Translations under genes and position numbers: made by a program
The notes under the pieces: generated by a model
Told to the model about the DNA's origin: nothing
Databases searched by the model: none
What the model saw: only the letters and a program-made list of their open reading frames with translations
Shown here: in pieces, positions 38,206 to 46,630 of the stretch
Numbering within the stretch: the stretch's first letter is position 1
How the letters are laid out: every line of letters starts with the position of its first letter
Assembly: GCF_030125375.1 (NCBI RefSeq)
Contig: NZ_JASJUU010000001.1
Coordinates: 1,562,971-1,626,970, forward strand
DNA: 64,000 bases
DNA from: Pseudoalteromonas umbrosa
Lineage (GTDB): Bacteria > Pseudomonadota > Gammaproteobacteria > Enterobacterales > Alteromonadaceae
Direction of reading: 5' to 3'

Positions 38206-39369
38206 ATGATCCAAGACGGTTTTGCGTTTATCGCATTCTTAATGTTTGTCTCCAGCATCGTAATTTGGGGAGAAGACAAGTATAAAAATGGACCTTTTTT
38301 TAAGTATGTCCCCGCGGTCATTATTATCTATTTTTCCGCTATGGTTATGTCAACATTAGGCGTCTGGGAAATGACAGACTCTGTTAAACAAGCACGAGGC
38401 GAGGTTAAAACCGCGATCTTACCAGCTATGATATTTTTGATGTTACTCAGGGCTGATTTGAGAGATATCGTAAAACTAGGCCCTAAATTACTAGGCACTT
38501 TTTTTGCTGCTACTTTAAGTATTGTGCTGGGCTTCATCGTCTCGTTCGCCCTGTTCCAAAGTTACTTAAATGATAATGCCGCACTGACTTTTGGTGCGCT
38601 AGCTGGCAGTTGGATTGGCGGTACACAGAATATGGTCGCCGTGCAACAATCGCTTGGTCTAAATGATGCGGGTATGGGGTATACACTGCTCATAGACTCT
38701 ATAGATTATGCGATGTGGATCATGTTCTTACTGGCGTTAGTCCCTTTTGCTCACAAGTTTAATGCATGGACAAAAGCAGATACAAGTACACTTGACGAAC
38801 TACAAAAGAAACTCACCCTTTCCAATGACAAAATCAGAAAAGAAACGACATTCCCAGACATGATGTTACTGCTAGGCAGTGCTTTTGGTTTATCTGCGCT
38901 AGCCATCTACATTTCTGGTCTTTTGCCTCACAATGCGGTGCTGACGAGTACAACATGGAGCATTATGATAGTGACTATTGTTGGCGTCATTTGCGCAATG
39001 ACGCCGCTGGGTAAGTTACCAGGTTCACCTCAGCTGTCCAATGTGCTGCTTTATACTTTGGTTGGCCTGATCGCAGCAAATGCTGATTTTGCAGAGCTTA
39101 CTCAAGCACCAGCATACATTTTAGCTGGATTCGTTATTCTACTCATCCATGGTGTTATCCTCACAGTGATAGCGAAAATATTCAAACTTGATCTATTCAC
39201 TTGCGGAATTGCATCTTTGGCTAACATTGGGGGAGTGGCATCTTCGCCAGTTCTCGCTGCGGCCTATAGCCAAACATTGGTTCCGGTTGCAATTTTAATG
39301 GCGCTGATGGGCGTTATTATTGGTACCGGTGCAGGTATTGGAGTAGCGATGCTATTGCAAGCGATGTAG
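38206..39369 (+). CDS. DUF819 family membrane protein
   Basis: A 387-residue inner-membrane protein with about ten hydrophobic segments, matching the DUF819 (YjcL-like) family: LAGSWIGGTQNMVAVQQSLG and ASLANIGGVASSPVLAAAYSQ are its repeated glycine-rich motifs. These resemble the discontinuous helices of ion-coupled carriers, so it is probably a transporter; the substrate is unknown. GAGGAAGG precedes the ATG. A perfect palindromic terminator follows. Confidence 0.87.
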   Translation: MIQDGFAFIAFLMFVSSIVIWGEDKYKNGPFFKYVPAVIIIYFSAMVMSTLGVWEMTDSVKQARGEVKTAILPAMIFLMLLRADLRDIVKLGPKLLGTFFAATLSIVLGFIVSFALFQSYLNDNAALTFGALAGSWIGGTQNMVAVQQSLGLNDAGMGYTLLIDSIDYAMWIMFLLALVPFAHKFNAWTKADTSTLDELQKKLTLSNDKIRKETTFPDMMLLLGSAFGLSALAIYISGLLPHNAVLTSTTWSIMIVTIVGVICAMTPLGKLPGSPQLSNVLLYTLVGLIAANADFAELTQAPAYILAGFVILLIHGVILTVIAKIFKLDLFTCGIASLANIGGVASSPVLAAAYSQTLVPVAILMALMGVIIGTGAGIGVAMLLQAM

Positions 39370-39388
39370 TTAGTCTGTAATACACAGG

Positions 39389-39422
39389 TATGGTGAGAAT
39401 ATATTCTCACCATACTTTTCAT
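39389..39422 (+). terminator. Perfect palindromic terminator after the DUF819 gene
   Basis: The 26 bases 39389-39414 are a perfect palindrome (arms TATGGTGAGAATA and TATTCTCACCATA), followed by CTTTTCATTT. It starts 20 bases after the stop. Confidence 0.75.
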
Positions 39423-39828
39423 TTATAAATATAATAACAATAATCATGTATAATAAACAATCAAACCTAGTGCATTAATAAATAAAAGAAAACCATAGTC
39501 TAGTAATAATAAACCTATAACCCTCACAAAACCCGTAACCTCGCCTGCTTTTCCAAAGAAAAAATTAATTAAATTATAAACCGCTAATTTAAAAGGTTAT
39601 TTAAAAAATCCGAAATTTACATTTGATTACTTATTGATCACAAATTTAAACAATGTTAAAACATAAATCGTAAAATATAAGTAAGTAAAAATAGATTAGA
39701 CTCCTTTCATCAGAGTAAAAGCGCTTGGACCAGCTCAAATACATAACAAAAACTATAAGGCTTACTTTTTTAAAAGGCTTTACAAAATAAATTCGTTATC
39801 AGCCATATTATTTAATCAAGGAATAGAC
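39423..39828. other. AT-rich gene-free leader of the seven-gene array
   Basis: About 400 bases without a supported gene. Very AT-rich with short poly-A and poly-T tracts; near 39760-39785 a direct repeat of AAGGCTT-like words occurs. It presumably carries the promoter of the small-protein array, but I could not single out a convincing -35/-10 pair. Confidence 0.4.
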
Positions 39829-40200
39829 ATGAACCTTAAAGGCAAAGCTCTAAAAAACCTAATTAACACTAAGGTTAAATCAATTATTTTATCAAGTGTT
39901 TTTATGCTGATACCCTCAAGTGCATATTCTGCTGTCACTTTAAGTGAGTTCATTCAAATGAGCGAGCAATTTGACCCGACAAGCTCTGATTACTTTATCT
40001 GCTACCACCCTCGGTACCCAATGAGCTTTTCTGAGTATCTTAATGAGCTCATTGACATGAATAAAATTACGCCCCCTGTCGCGGATTGGGCAAAATCACA
40101 GGGGTACTACCCATATCTAGGATATTTTTTTGAGACATCTAGCTGGGAAGTCGTGCTCTCATGCCGAGTCAGGCCTTATACCTTTACCTCTATTGACTAG
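39829..40200 (+). CDS. Array gene 1: divergent member of the small exported two-Cys family
   Basis: A 123-residue exported protein with a signal peptide (SIILSSVFMLIPSSAYSA). It shares the frame of its six downstream relatives in diverged form: a first Cys in YFICYHP, then NKITPPVADWAKSQGYYP and a last Cys in VVLSC. The tail after that Cys (RVRPYTFTSID) is extra. AAGGA stands before the ATG. As the most divergent and first copy it may differ in role. No known family is recognised; membership rests on the I-T-x3-A-x-W-x4-GYYP spacing. Confidence 0.75.
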   Translation: MNLKGKALKNLINTKVKSIILSSVFMLIPSSAYSAVTLSEFIQMSEQFDPTSSDYFICYHPRYPMSFSEYLNELIDMNKITPPVADWAKSQGYYPYLGYFFETSSWEVVLSCRVRPYTFTSID

Positions 40201-40376
40201 CGTATCGCTTATAAAACCCGCATATAAATTAGCAAACCAAAAGTGGCGGACGTTGCAAACCTGCGACCTATCTTTCGTGACCATTTTTTGGCAATAAAAC
40301 AGACAAGGTTGTATACGATACATGTGTTCACTATTAGACATCATCATCAATAAACTCACTCATAAAGGAAATAAGT

Positions 40377-40667
40377 ATGTTGATCAATGCAATCGCATTA
40401 GTTAGCACACTCACATCATTTAGTTATCAAGCAAATGATGTGTTTACCATTGAGGCCTATGAAGAACGTGCGCGATTAGACAGCCAAGTAAGGAATCGTT
40501 GTACATCTGTTCCTGTGTCGTATTCTGACGTGAAAATTCGTATAAATTGGGCTTATAACCAAGGGCTGATAACAGAAAGAGCATCATACTGGGGGAAAGC
40601 CTACGCGTATTACCCTGTTATAGATATGTTTTCACATCAAATAACCGCTATTTGTAAAGGGGGATAG
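40377..40667 (+). CDS. Array gene 2: small exported two-Cys protein
   Basis: A 96-residue protein. The N-terminus is a short signal-like helix (MLINAIALVSTLTSFSYQA). The mature part has NRC for the first cysteine and a C-terminal block GLITERASYWGKAYAYYP then a final Cys in AICKGG. This block is almost identical to that in array gene 4, including ITERASYWGKAY, which shows recent duplication or gene conversion. AAAGGA precedes the ATG. Function unknown; exported because of the signal. Confidence 0.83.
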   Translation: MLINAIALVSTLTSFSYQANDVFTIEAYEERARLDSQVRNRCTSVPVSYSDVKIRINWAYNQGLITERASYWGKAYAYYPVIDMFSHQITAICKGG

Positions 40668-40699
40668 GTGACACTAGAACACCTATATAAAAGCTATAT

Positions 40700-40993
40700 A
40701 TGAAAATACTATTGTTTATTACGGCTATGGTTAGTTCTGCTTGTTCATTTAATGCACATGCTGCCATGGATATTTGGACTTTTCAGCATCGTGCAAACAT
40801 AGATGCCCAAATGCCAGGTCGCTGTATATATCAGACGCCTGTCTACAATTATACCGTTCGCAATCACTGGGCATATGAAAACAGACTCATTACAGCCAGG
40901 GCTGCAGAATGGGGAAATACATTTGGCTTCTACCCAGTGATAGATATATTTACAGGCGAAATTGCAGCAGTTTGCTCCGCTGGTCGTAGCTAA
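40700..40993 (+). CDS. Array gene 3: small exported two-Cys protein
   Basis: A 97-residue protein. The signal peptide ends at NAHA/AMD; an SSAC earlier in the hydrophobic part could be read as a lipobox, but no relative has it, so ordinary cleavage is more likely. The first mature Cys is in PGRCIY; the C-terminal block is RLITARAAEWGNTFGFYP and the last Cys in AAVCSAG. Unlike its neighbours it has no clear ribosome site and starts 33 bases after the previous stop, so it may depend on coupling. Confidence 0.82.
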   Translation: MKILLFITAMVSSACSFNAHAAMDIWTFQHRANIDAQMPGRCIYQTPVYNYTVRNHWAYENRLITARAAEWGNTFGFYPVIDIFTGEIAAVCSAGRS

Positions 40994-41037
40994 CTTATTC
41001 ATCTCAACTCAACTCAACAAGCAATAAGGAAATATTA

Positions 41038-41325
41038 ATGCGTATATTAACAGTCGCTTTTGCTGGTTTTTTGACTTTAACCTCCTTTGCCGCCTTAGAT
41101 ATGCAACAGTACGAATTCAGAGCATTACAAGATGCCAAAATACCAGGACGCTGTGTTTATAGTCCCATCTCATATGACAATGTCAAACTACGTATTGACT
41201 GGGCGCTTAACCAGGGGTTAATCACTGAGCGGGCTTCCTATTGGGGTAAAGCATATGGCTATTACCCTATTGTTGACATGTTTTCGAATCAAGTCGCTGC
41301 TATCTGCAAAGGTGACCTAACATAG
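41038..41325 (+). CDS. Array gene 4: small exported two-Cys protein
   Basis: A 95-residue protein with signal peptide MRILTVAFAGFLTLTSFAA. The mature part begins LDMQQYEFRALQDAK, the common MDxxxYxxRAxxD start of this family, with Cys39 in PGRC and Cys90 in AAIC. The block GLITERASYWGKAYGYYP matches array gene 2. AATAAGGAAATATTA leads to the ATG. A Cys39-Cys90 disulfide in the periplasm or outside is likely. No known family recognised. Confidence 0.84.
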   Translation: MRILTVAFAGFLTLTSFAALDMQQYEFRALQDAKIPGRCVYSPISYDNVKLRIDWALNQGLITERASYWGKAYGYYPIVDMFSNQVAAICKGDLT

Positions 41326-41377
41326 CCATCATCATATACACACTAAGATAATCACTACATTTTATAAGGAAGTTATT

Positions 41378-41662
41378 ATGAGCATTAAGGTACTTGCAGT
41401 TGCTGGAATCCTCTCAATATTCTCGTTTGATTCTTTTGCTGTTATGGATTTAACACAGTATAAACAGCGTGCATTTCAAGATAACCAGCCTTGGAGCCGT
41501 TGCTCTTTTTCGACGCCACCAAATAGCTGGCAACAGTATATAAATCACGCGTTAAATCGAGGGTTTATCACACAGCGCGCTGCAAATTGGGGGAGAAGCA
41601 ATGGTTACTACCCTGTAATAAGCTTTTTCGGCGGTGTAGAAGCCGTTTGTTCTGCAAAATAA
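41378..41662 (+). CDS. Array gene 5: small exported two-Cys protein
   Basis: A 94-residue protein. The signal peptide ends DSFA/VMD. The mature part starts MDLTQYKQRAFQDNQ, has its first Cys in WSRCSF, and then RGFITQRAANWGRSNGYYP with the last Cys in EAVCSAK. The middle between the first Cys and the block (SFSTPPNSWQQYINH) differs from the other copies, which is where the family varies most. ATAAGGAAG precedes the ATG. Confidence 0.84.
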   Translation: MSIKVLAVAGILSIFSFDSFAVMDLTQYKQRAFQDNQPWSRCSFSTPPNSWQQYINHALNRGFITQRAANWGRSNGYYPVISFFGGVEAVCSAK

Positions 41663-41676
41663 ATAAGGAAATCAAT

Positions 41677-41976
41677 ATGAAAAATATAAAAAGCATCACT
41701 TTTTCTGGCATTTTATCATTACTGTCATTTGAGTCTTTTGCAATCATGGACATAGATGTATATCAACAAAAAGCCTATTCAGATAGCCGAGCACCTGGAC
41801 GATGTATGGGTAACATCCATGGCCCACGTAATTGGCTAATGTACATTGATTTTGCTGTACAAAATGGAATTATAACGGCACGAGCTGGAGATTGGGGCAG
41901 ATTAAATGGCTACTATCCCGTCATTAACCCCTTTGAAAATAGTGTGACATTAATCTGCTCTGTTGGTAGACCATAA
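41677..41976 (+). CDS. Array gene 6: small exported two-Cys protein
   Basis: A 99-residue protein starting at the ATG at 41677, where a fresh signal peptide (FSGILSLLSFESFA) and the array's AAGGAAATCAAT ribosome site begin; a longer in-frame start at 41587 lies inside array gene 5. The mature part starts MDIDVYQQKAYSDSR, has its Cys in PGRC, then NGIITARAGDWGRLNGYYP and the last Cys in LICSVG. It begins 14 bases after gene 5. Confidence 0.84.
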   Translation: MKNIKSITFSGILSLLSFESFAIMDIDVYQQKAYSDSRAPGRCMGNIHGPRNWLMYIDFAVQNGIITARAGDWGRLNGYYPVINPFENSVTLICSVGRP

Positions 41977-41994
41977 AATTTAAAGGAATAAAAT

Positions 41995-42300
41995 ATGAAG
42001 TTAGCATCACTATTACTACTTACTATACTTTCAACACACACATTTTCGGTGGCTGCCAACAGCGAAGTAAGCTCTCTTATCACATTAGACGAATATATAG
42101 AGAGAGCAATGTTAAATATAGGTAAAAGGTGTAGCATGGGCCCTAGACCTACAGTTGCTCAAGTAAGAGAACACAATTTATATGCTCAGAATTTAGGGTT
42201 GATCACCGCTGAAGCGGCTCTGTGGGGAAGTAATAATGGTTTCTATCCTTTGATTGATTTATTCACAGAGAGAGAAATCGCTCTAATCTGCAAAGCTTAA
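41995..42300 (+). CDS. Array gene 7: small exported two-Cys protein
   Basis: A 101-residue protein, last of the array, 18 bases after gene 6. The signal peptide ends near FSVAANS. The mature part has a slightly longer start (LITLDEYIERAMLN), first Cys in GKRC, then LGLITAEAALWGSNNGFYP and the last Cys in ALICKA. It is more divergent than genes 2-6 but keeps every fixed position. AAAGGA precedes the ATG. Confidence 0.83.
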   Translation: MKLASLLLLTILSTHTFSVAANSEVSSLITLDEYIERAMLNIGKRCSMGPRPTVAQVREHNLYAQNLGLITAEAALWGSNNGFYPLIDLFTEREIALICKA

Positions 42301-42373
42301 AACAGCCTCGTACATTTAAAAAGTTACACTATATACTGTGAAATGACGCTCAAAATGCTTTGATTCTAGATAT

Positions 42374-42396
42374 AAAAAAGCACCTACAAGGTGCCT
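42374..42396 (-). terminator. Terminator for the BNR-4 gene
   Basis: Read on the minus strand, GCACCT-type arms (42380-42385 and 42389-42394) close a 3-base loop and run into six Ts (42374-42379). It lies beyond the end of the BNR-4 gene and may also stop the array transcript. Confidence 0.72.
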
Positions 42397-42451
42397 TAAA
42401 AACCGCACTTAATACGTATTATTAACTATCTCGTCTTAACTCACATCTGAA

Positions 42452-43735
42452 CTATTTGACTTCAATACGTATTTGCGTATTTCCGTTGTCTATTTCTCCT
42501 ATGCCTTTTGAAGCAACCGCTTTGTGATCTGACCCCCTTACTTTTCTGATGTAAGTATAATTGCCGCCATCAGCATAGGTATTTTTATATTGCCAATGAC
42601 CATTCACTCGTTGATATAGCTGTATATCACCGCCAAAGTATGGTTGATGATTATTGCCGTTAACTAAAATACTATGTACTGTCCAACCAAAGCGGTTAGT
42701 TAAGTATGTTGCGCCAGAGTAATTATGATTAGTCGCAGTGATGGTATTTACTGCCACTTTATTTACAGATTGAATATCCAACTCTTTTACATACCGCGAC
42801 CCTTTTGTTGGATCGAAAGACGTGCTTTCGGTAAATAAAACATGCACACCGCCCCCCGTCCCTGCTTCTTCAGCAACAATGTCTTTCACATAAATATATG
42901 TCCCATTGGCTTCTGAGTCGTAAACCAAAGTCCGAGAGTCGTTTTCAGCAAGTGGCAAGGTGAGCCTTTCACCTTTAATGTTGTACCAAGTGTTTGGGTT
43001 GAAAGTATAAGACTTAATCACATGAATGTTTGAGCGGCGATCTAGGTTGTAATTGGGGTGATAGTTATATGCTATATAAATTGCCCCATCATCATTAGTA
43101 TCACTGACCGCATAATGACCACCTTCAGCTAATTTAAATTCATGACCATTATTATCAAACCACAGTGTCCGTACAGACTTTTGCCCTGCATATTCATAAC
43201 GGGTGAATACCGCAAGACGGTTTAAAGCATTGTCTAAGTGTAACTGTGGGTATGACTGATTAAAGTCACCGTGATTGGGCAAGCCTTTAAGCTTTTGAAA
43301 CTGAGTGCCATAAGGGGTTGTTGATTTGTAAAGGTGCCCGCTTCGATATTTGTGCCCAAGCCCACGCGAAGACAGTTGCACATAAACATAACCGTTTTTA
43401 TCAACATCGACTATCGCATTGGTATGCGGATCATTCCAATTGCTCTCTGTATGGACTTTTACTTTTTGATTGTAGTTTTTCACTACATAAGTGACTAAGT
43501 TGCCATTTTCGTTATTAGAAAACACCTCAAAGTGATTATTGCTTTTTTCCACCGCCACTGGGATATGTTTATGAGTATAAGTGCCTGTCGCACCACAATA
43601 CTTGGGCACTCCATTGAATAACTGATTTGTTAAACAAAAATAACTCGACTGATACCCACTATCATAAACATGAATATTTGATGCCATACTTGTTGCCGAT
43701 GACAACAAAATCATAAAACCAACTGAATATTTCAT
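42452..43735 (-). CDS. Exported BNR-4 beta-propeller protein, possible polysaccharide lyase
   Basis: A 427-residue exported protein (signal peptide ending SMA/SNIHVY). Its repeated beta-strand blocks with DVDKNGYVYVQLSSRG, YPQLHLDNALNRLAVFTRYE and DTNDDGAIYIAYNYHPNY look like blades of a BNR-4 propeller. Several ulvan lyases of marine Alteromonadales (families PL24, PL25) have this fold, with a catalytic His or Tyr. The His in NDPHTNAIVDVD is one candidate. A substrate cannot be named from the sequence. It is convergent with the small-protein array; no sulfatase or glycosidase lies beside it. Confidence 0.7.
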   Translation of the reverse strand: MKYSVGFMILLSSATSMASNIHVYDSGYQSSYFCLTNQLFNGVPKYCGATGTYTHKHIPVAVEKSNNHFEVFSNNENGNLVTYVVKNYNQKVKVHTESNWNDPHTNAIVDVDKNGYVYVQLSSRGLGHKYRSGHLYKSTTPYGTQFQKLKGLPNHGDFNQSYPQLHLDNALNRLAVFTRYEYAGQKSVRTLWFDNNGHEFKLAEGGHYAVSDTNDDGAIYIAYNYHPNYNLDRRSNIHVIKSYTFNPNTWYNIKGERLTLPLAENDSRTLVYDSEANGTYIYVKDIVAEEAGTGGGVHVLFTESTSFDPTKGSRYVKELDIQSVNKVAVNTITATNHNYSGATYLTNRFGWTVHSILVNGNNHQPYFGGDIQLYQRVNGHWQYKNTYADGGNYTYIRKVRGSDHKAVASKGIGEIDNGNTQIRIEVK

Positions 43736-44002
43736 AAAATCTCCTTTTTTGAAATATTATATTCACATCTCCAATGTTAAAAAACAAATACAATTTATTA
43801 ATTATTTCATGCTGAGACGATGAAACTTTAAACATCAAATATCACTATTTCAAAAAACACATTAAAATTTGCAGGAGATTAACCACCAAATAGTCGCTAT
43901 ACTTGATTATTAAAACGCTCAACGCGCCTTATAATTTTACGTCTCACATACACAAAGTATATGCACTCTAAACATATCGGAAAGTTGCTTTGTAAAAATA
44001 AA
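43736..44002. other. Gene-free, AT-rich leader of the BNR-4 gene
   Basis: About 270 bases upstream of the BNR-4 start on its strand, holding presumably its promoter. Apart from the yqjG terminator at its right edge I see no gene or clear repeat. Confidence 0.4.
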
Positions 44003-44022
44003 AAGAGCCATCTCTGGCTCTT
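43997..44022 (-). terminator. Intrinsic terminator of the yqjG transcript
   Basis: On the minus strand AAGAGCCA and TGGCTCTT (44003-44010 with 44015-44022) form an 8-bp stem with a 4-base loop followed by TTTTTATTTTT, 20 bases past the yqjG stop. Confidence 0.85.
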
Positions 44023-44041
44023 GTCGTACTTAACTTAATTA

Positions 44042-45013
44042 TCAGCCACGATTATGTGGACGAGCGTAATCAATATCCGGTCCATTGGGCACAACTTGCG
44101 TTGGATTGATCATTGTATGGCTGAAGTAGTAATGACGTTTAATATGATAAAAATCAACTGTCTCAGTGACGCCTGGGTATTGATATAATTCTCTTACGTA
44201 ATTAGATAAATTTGGGTAGCTTTCAATTGTGCGCTTATTACACTTAAAGTGACCAACATACACAGCATCAAATCTTATTAAGGTGGTAAATAAACGCCAG
44301 TCGGCTTCTGTTAATGTATCGCCAACTAAGTATCTATTTTCGCTTAGAATATTTTCTACTTTATCAAGCGCATCAAATAGTTTGTCATACGCTTGGTTAT
44401 AAGCATCTTGGCTGGTGGCAAACCCTGTGCGATATACTCCGTTATTTATCGAGTCATAAACAAAATCATTGATCTCATCGATTTGAGTCTGTAATGCACT
44501 TGGATAAAAATCTAATGTATTGCCTGTCAGCGTATCAAATGCAGTGTTAAACATGCGAATGATCTCAGATGACTCATTACTCACGATCCGCTGAGCTTGT
44601 TTGTCCCACAATACCGGCACTGTTACTCTACCACTGTAATCTGCTTTATTTTTGGTGTAGATCTGATGCATAAAGTTGCTTTCAAATAATGCATCGCCTG
44701 TGCTGCCGGTTGCTTTATCAAACGTCCAACCTTGTTCTAACATATCAGGGCTCACCACGGATACATCAACATAGTCCTCTAACCCTTTAAGCTTTCTAAA
44801 TATCAGCGTGCGGTGTGCCCAAGGACAAGCGAGTGAGACAAATAAGTGATAACGGCCTTTTTCTGCTTTAAAACCTGCTTCTCCACTTGGGCCAGCTTCG
44901 CCGTCAGGAGTAACCCAATTTCGTAATTGCGCAGCCTCCCGTTTAAATTCACCATTACTTGATTTAGTATCGTACCACTTGTCTTGCCAATGTCCGTTAA
45001 CCAATAAACCCAT
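44042..45013 (-). CDS. yqjG: Glutathionyl-hydroquinone reductase (YqjG-like)
   Basis: A 323-residue cytoplasmic enzyme of the Xi-class glutathione transferases, which reduce glutathionyl-hydroquinones. The catalytic cysteine is Cys63 in LACPWAHRTL, the expected position, and the neighbouring RKLKGLEDYVDVSVVSP also matches E. coli YqjG. The C-terminal helical domain has GDTLTEADWRLFTTLIRFDAVY and ends DYARPHNRG. A DoxX gene lies upstream on the same strand, as the related yqjF-yqjG pair does in E. coli, so the two are likely one transcript. Confidence 0.94.
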   Translation of the reverse strand: MGLLVNGHWQDKWYDTKSSNGEFKREAAQLRNWVTPDGEAGPSGEAGFKAEKGRYHLFVSLACPWAHRTLIFRKLKGLEDYVDVSVVSPDMLEQGWTFDKATGSTGDALFESNFMHQIYTKNKADYSGRVTVPVLWDKQAQRIVSNESSEIIRMFNTAFDTLTGNTLDFYPSALQTQIDEINDFVYDSINNGVYRTGFATSQDAYNQAYDKLFDALDKVENILSENRYLVGDTLTEADWRLFTTLIRFDAVYVGHFKCNKRTIESYPNLSNYVRELYQYPGVTETVDFYHIKRHYYFSHTMINPTQVVPNGPDIDYARPHNRG

Positions 45014-45101
45014 TTTTTTGCTCCTAACCTATGCTTAAATATGTATCTGCAACTGCTGACATAGCAGTTCAAAGTTTGGCCCAAATTTGGGCCACCGGCA
45101 T

Positions 45102-45521
45102 TTATGCTGACTTAGCCAACTTGTGGTCGACACTAAAGCGACCTGCGCCAGTAGAGGCTAAGGCTAAAAAGCCGCCTGCCATGGCGATGTTTTTAAAGAA
45201 CATAAAAAACTGCATTTGATCCGCAAGGTTATTGTGATACACCAAAGCACTCACTACACAGAATCCGGCAAAAGCCAATGCGGTTAACTGGGTTAACGCA
45301 CCCGCTAAGATGAATAATCCGCCAATCAACTCAAACGCAATCACTAACGGTAGTAAAAACTCAGGTAAACCACCAGAGGCTAGATACTGAGCGTTGCCCT
45401 CAAAGTATTGGATTTTATTCATCCCTGCCAAAATAAAGATGACAGATAAACCAACTCGACCGAGTAAGTTTGCGGCATTCGATAGATAGTCGTTCTTTGA
45501 TACGATATTGAGTAAATTCAT
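45102..45521 (-). CDS. DoxX-family membrane protein (YqjF-like)
   Basis: A 139-residue inner-membrane protein with four hydrophobic helices (LGRVGLSVIFILAG and LVIAFELIGGLFILAG among them), typical of DoxX/YqjF. The ATG at 45521 is chosen since GGAG lies six bases upstream; an earlier TTG lacks one. It is directly upstream of yqjG, matching the E. coli yqjF-yqjG order, and may act with it in handling quinones or thiol stress. The chemistry of the family is not settled. Confidence 0.9.
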   Translation of the reverse strand: MNLLNIVSKNDYLSNAANLLGRVGLSVIFILAGMNKIQYFEGNAQYLASGGLPEFLLPLVIAFELIGGLFILAGALTQLTALAFAGFCVVSALVYHNNLADQMQFFMFFKNIAMAGGFLALASTGAGRFSVDHKLAKSA

Positions 45522-45621
45522 GATATTCTCCAAAGCTGTAAATTTGTTTTACTGGCATCTCTGCCCAACTTGCTAACAAGTTTACTATCTAATTAGAGAA
45601 ATAAAATTTGTAAAAATAGAG

Positions 45622-45650
45622 GCCTTCATTCTTTTAAAAAGAATGAAGGC
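45622..45650. repeat. 13-bp perfect inverted repeat
   Basis: GCCTTCATTCTTT (45622-45634) pairs with AAAGAATGAAGGC (45638-45650) across 3 bases, between doxX and the DUF4397 gene. It could be a bidirectional terminator or an mRNA end structure. Confidence 0.5.
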
Positions 45651-45700
45651 TATAGGGATAGGCCATAATTCGTTAAGTCAATTAACTTAACATGCTGTTT

Positions 45701-45731
45701 AAAATACAAAAAGCAGCACAATGCCGCTTTT
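45701..45731 (-). terminator. Terminator of the DUF4397 lipoprotein gene
   Basis: On the minus strand AAAAGCGGC (complement of 45723-45731) pairs with GCTGCTTTT (complement of 45709-45717), with one G-T pair, then TGTATTTT. It lies 33 bases past the stop. Confidence 0.65.
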
Positions 45732-45763
45732 AAATAACCTCAACAATCGGCGAGTACCATTCG

Positions 45764-46483
45764 CTACTGCGCTTTAGGCGCGACTTTGAACGATTTGATA
45801 TTCCCTTCATTTTCAGAAGTAGTTGTAATATACGCGAGGTGAATGTCGCCCGCTTCTGCCGATAAAGTCACCTTTGCAATGGGTGTATCTGTGTTTGCGC
45901 CCTGACCTGCTTTAACCACAATCAACTCATTTAGATCCGTTGATAGGTCAACAAACTCTGTCGCATCACCATATTCCAAGTTTTCAGCTAATTTTTTGTC
46001 ACCCATATACACATCCACTTTGCCCATATCTGCGACATAGGTATGGATAACAATCACTCGATATTTACTTTTAGCCACGTCTGCATCGTCAATTTTTACT
46101 GCATCTAGCTGTGCAGCCTGTGCTGAATCGTTATCTAATCGACCATAGCTATAAACAACATAATCACCGTGCTCAGAAAATCTAAAACGCGTCGATGCAA
46201 TTGCCACTTCTTTGGAGTTACCCTCTACGGCATAAAATGAAAATACATTGCCATCTGAGTCGTCTTGAACAAGTAACTTTTCGTCTGATTTAGCGCCGAA
46301 CAACAAACCATTTTCATCTGATAAAGACATTTCTTCATGGCCTTTTTCAAACTCCCAATACACATCCATTTCACTGTTCACCAAGTTAATTGCACTGACG
46401 TCAGCAGTGTAGGTGTCGTCATTGTTGCACCCAGCTAAAACAGATACCGCAACAGATAAAACCAATCCAGTTATTAATTTCAC
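45764..46483 (-). CDS. DUF4397-like lipoprotein
   Basis: A 239-residue lipoprotein (lipobox LAGC, Cys19). The mature part looks like DUF4397 or a close relative: two similar beta-rich halves, each opening with AINLVNSEMDVYW- and VIHTYVADMGKVDVYMGDK-like strands and a loop of acidic residues. DUF4397 proteins are of unknown function. It has its own leader and a terminator, so it is a single-gene unit between the doxX and monooxygenase genes. Confidence 0.75.
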   Translation of the reverse strand: MKLITGLVLSVAVSVLAGCNNDDTYTADVSAINLVNSEMDVYWEFEKGHEEMSLSDENGLLFGAKSDEKLLVQDDSDGNVFSFYAVEGNSKEVAIASTRFRFSEHGDYVVYSYGRLDNDSAQAAQLDAVKIDDADVAKSKYRVIVIHTYVADMGKVDVYMGDKKLAENLEYGDATEFVDLSTDLNELIVVKAGQGANTDTPIAKVTLSAEAGDIHLAYITTTSENEGNIKSFKVAPKAQ

Positions 46484-46630
46484 AATACTCTCCTCAAAGT
46501 GGCGTTGTGGGAAGTATATTGCTCACGGTCAGTGCGAGTTGTTATTGAATGTTATTTTTCAATACTTTGATGTAGCTGAGGGTTACAGAAAGCATTAAAG
46601 CGTAACGACACCCCGCAAAAAAGAAATAAT

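Noticed and set aside
40716..40760. Lipobox-like SSAC in array gene 3
   Set aside because: None of the six paralogs has a Cys there, and an ordinary cleavage site (AHA/A) follows.
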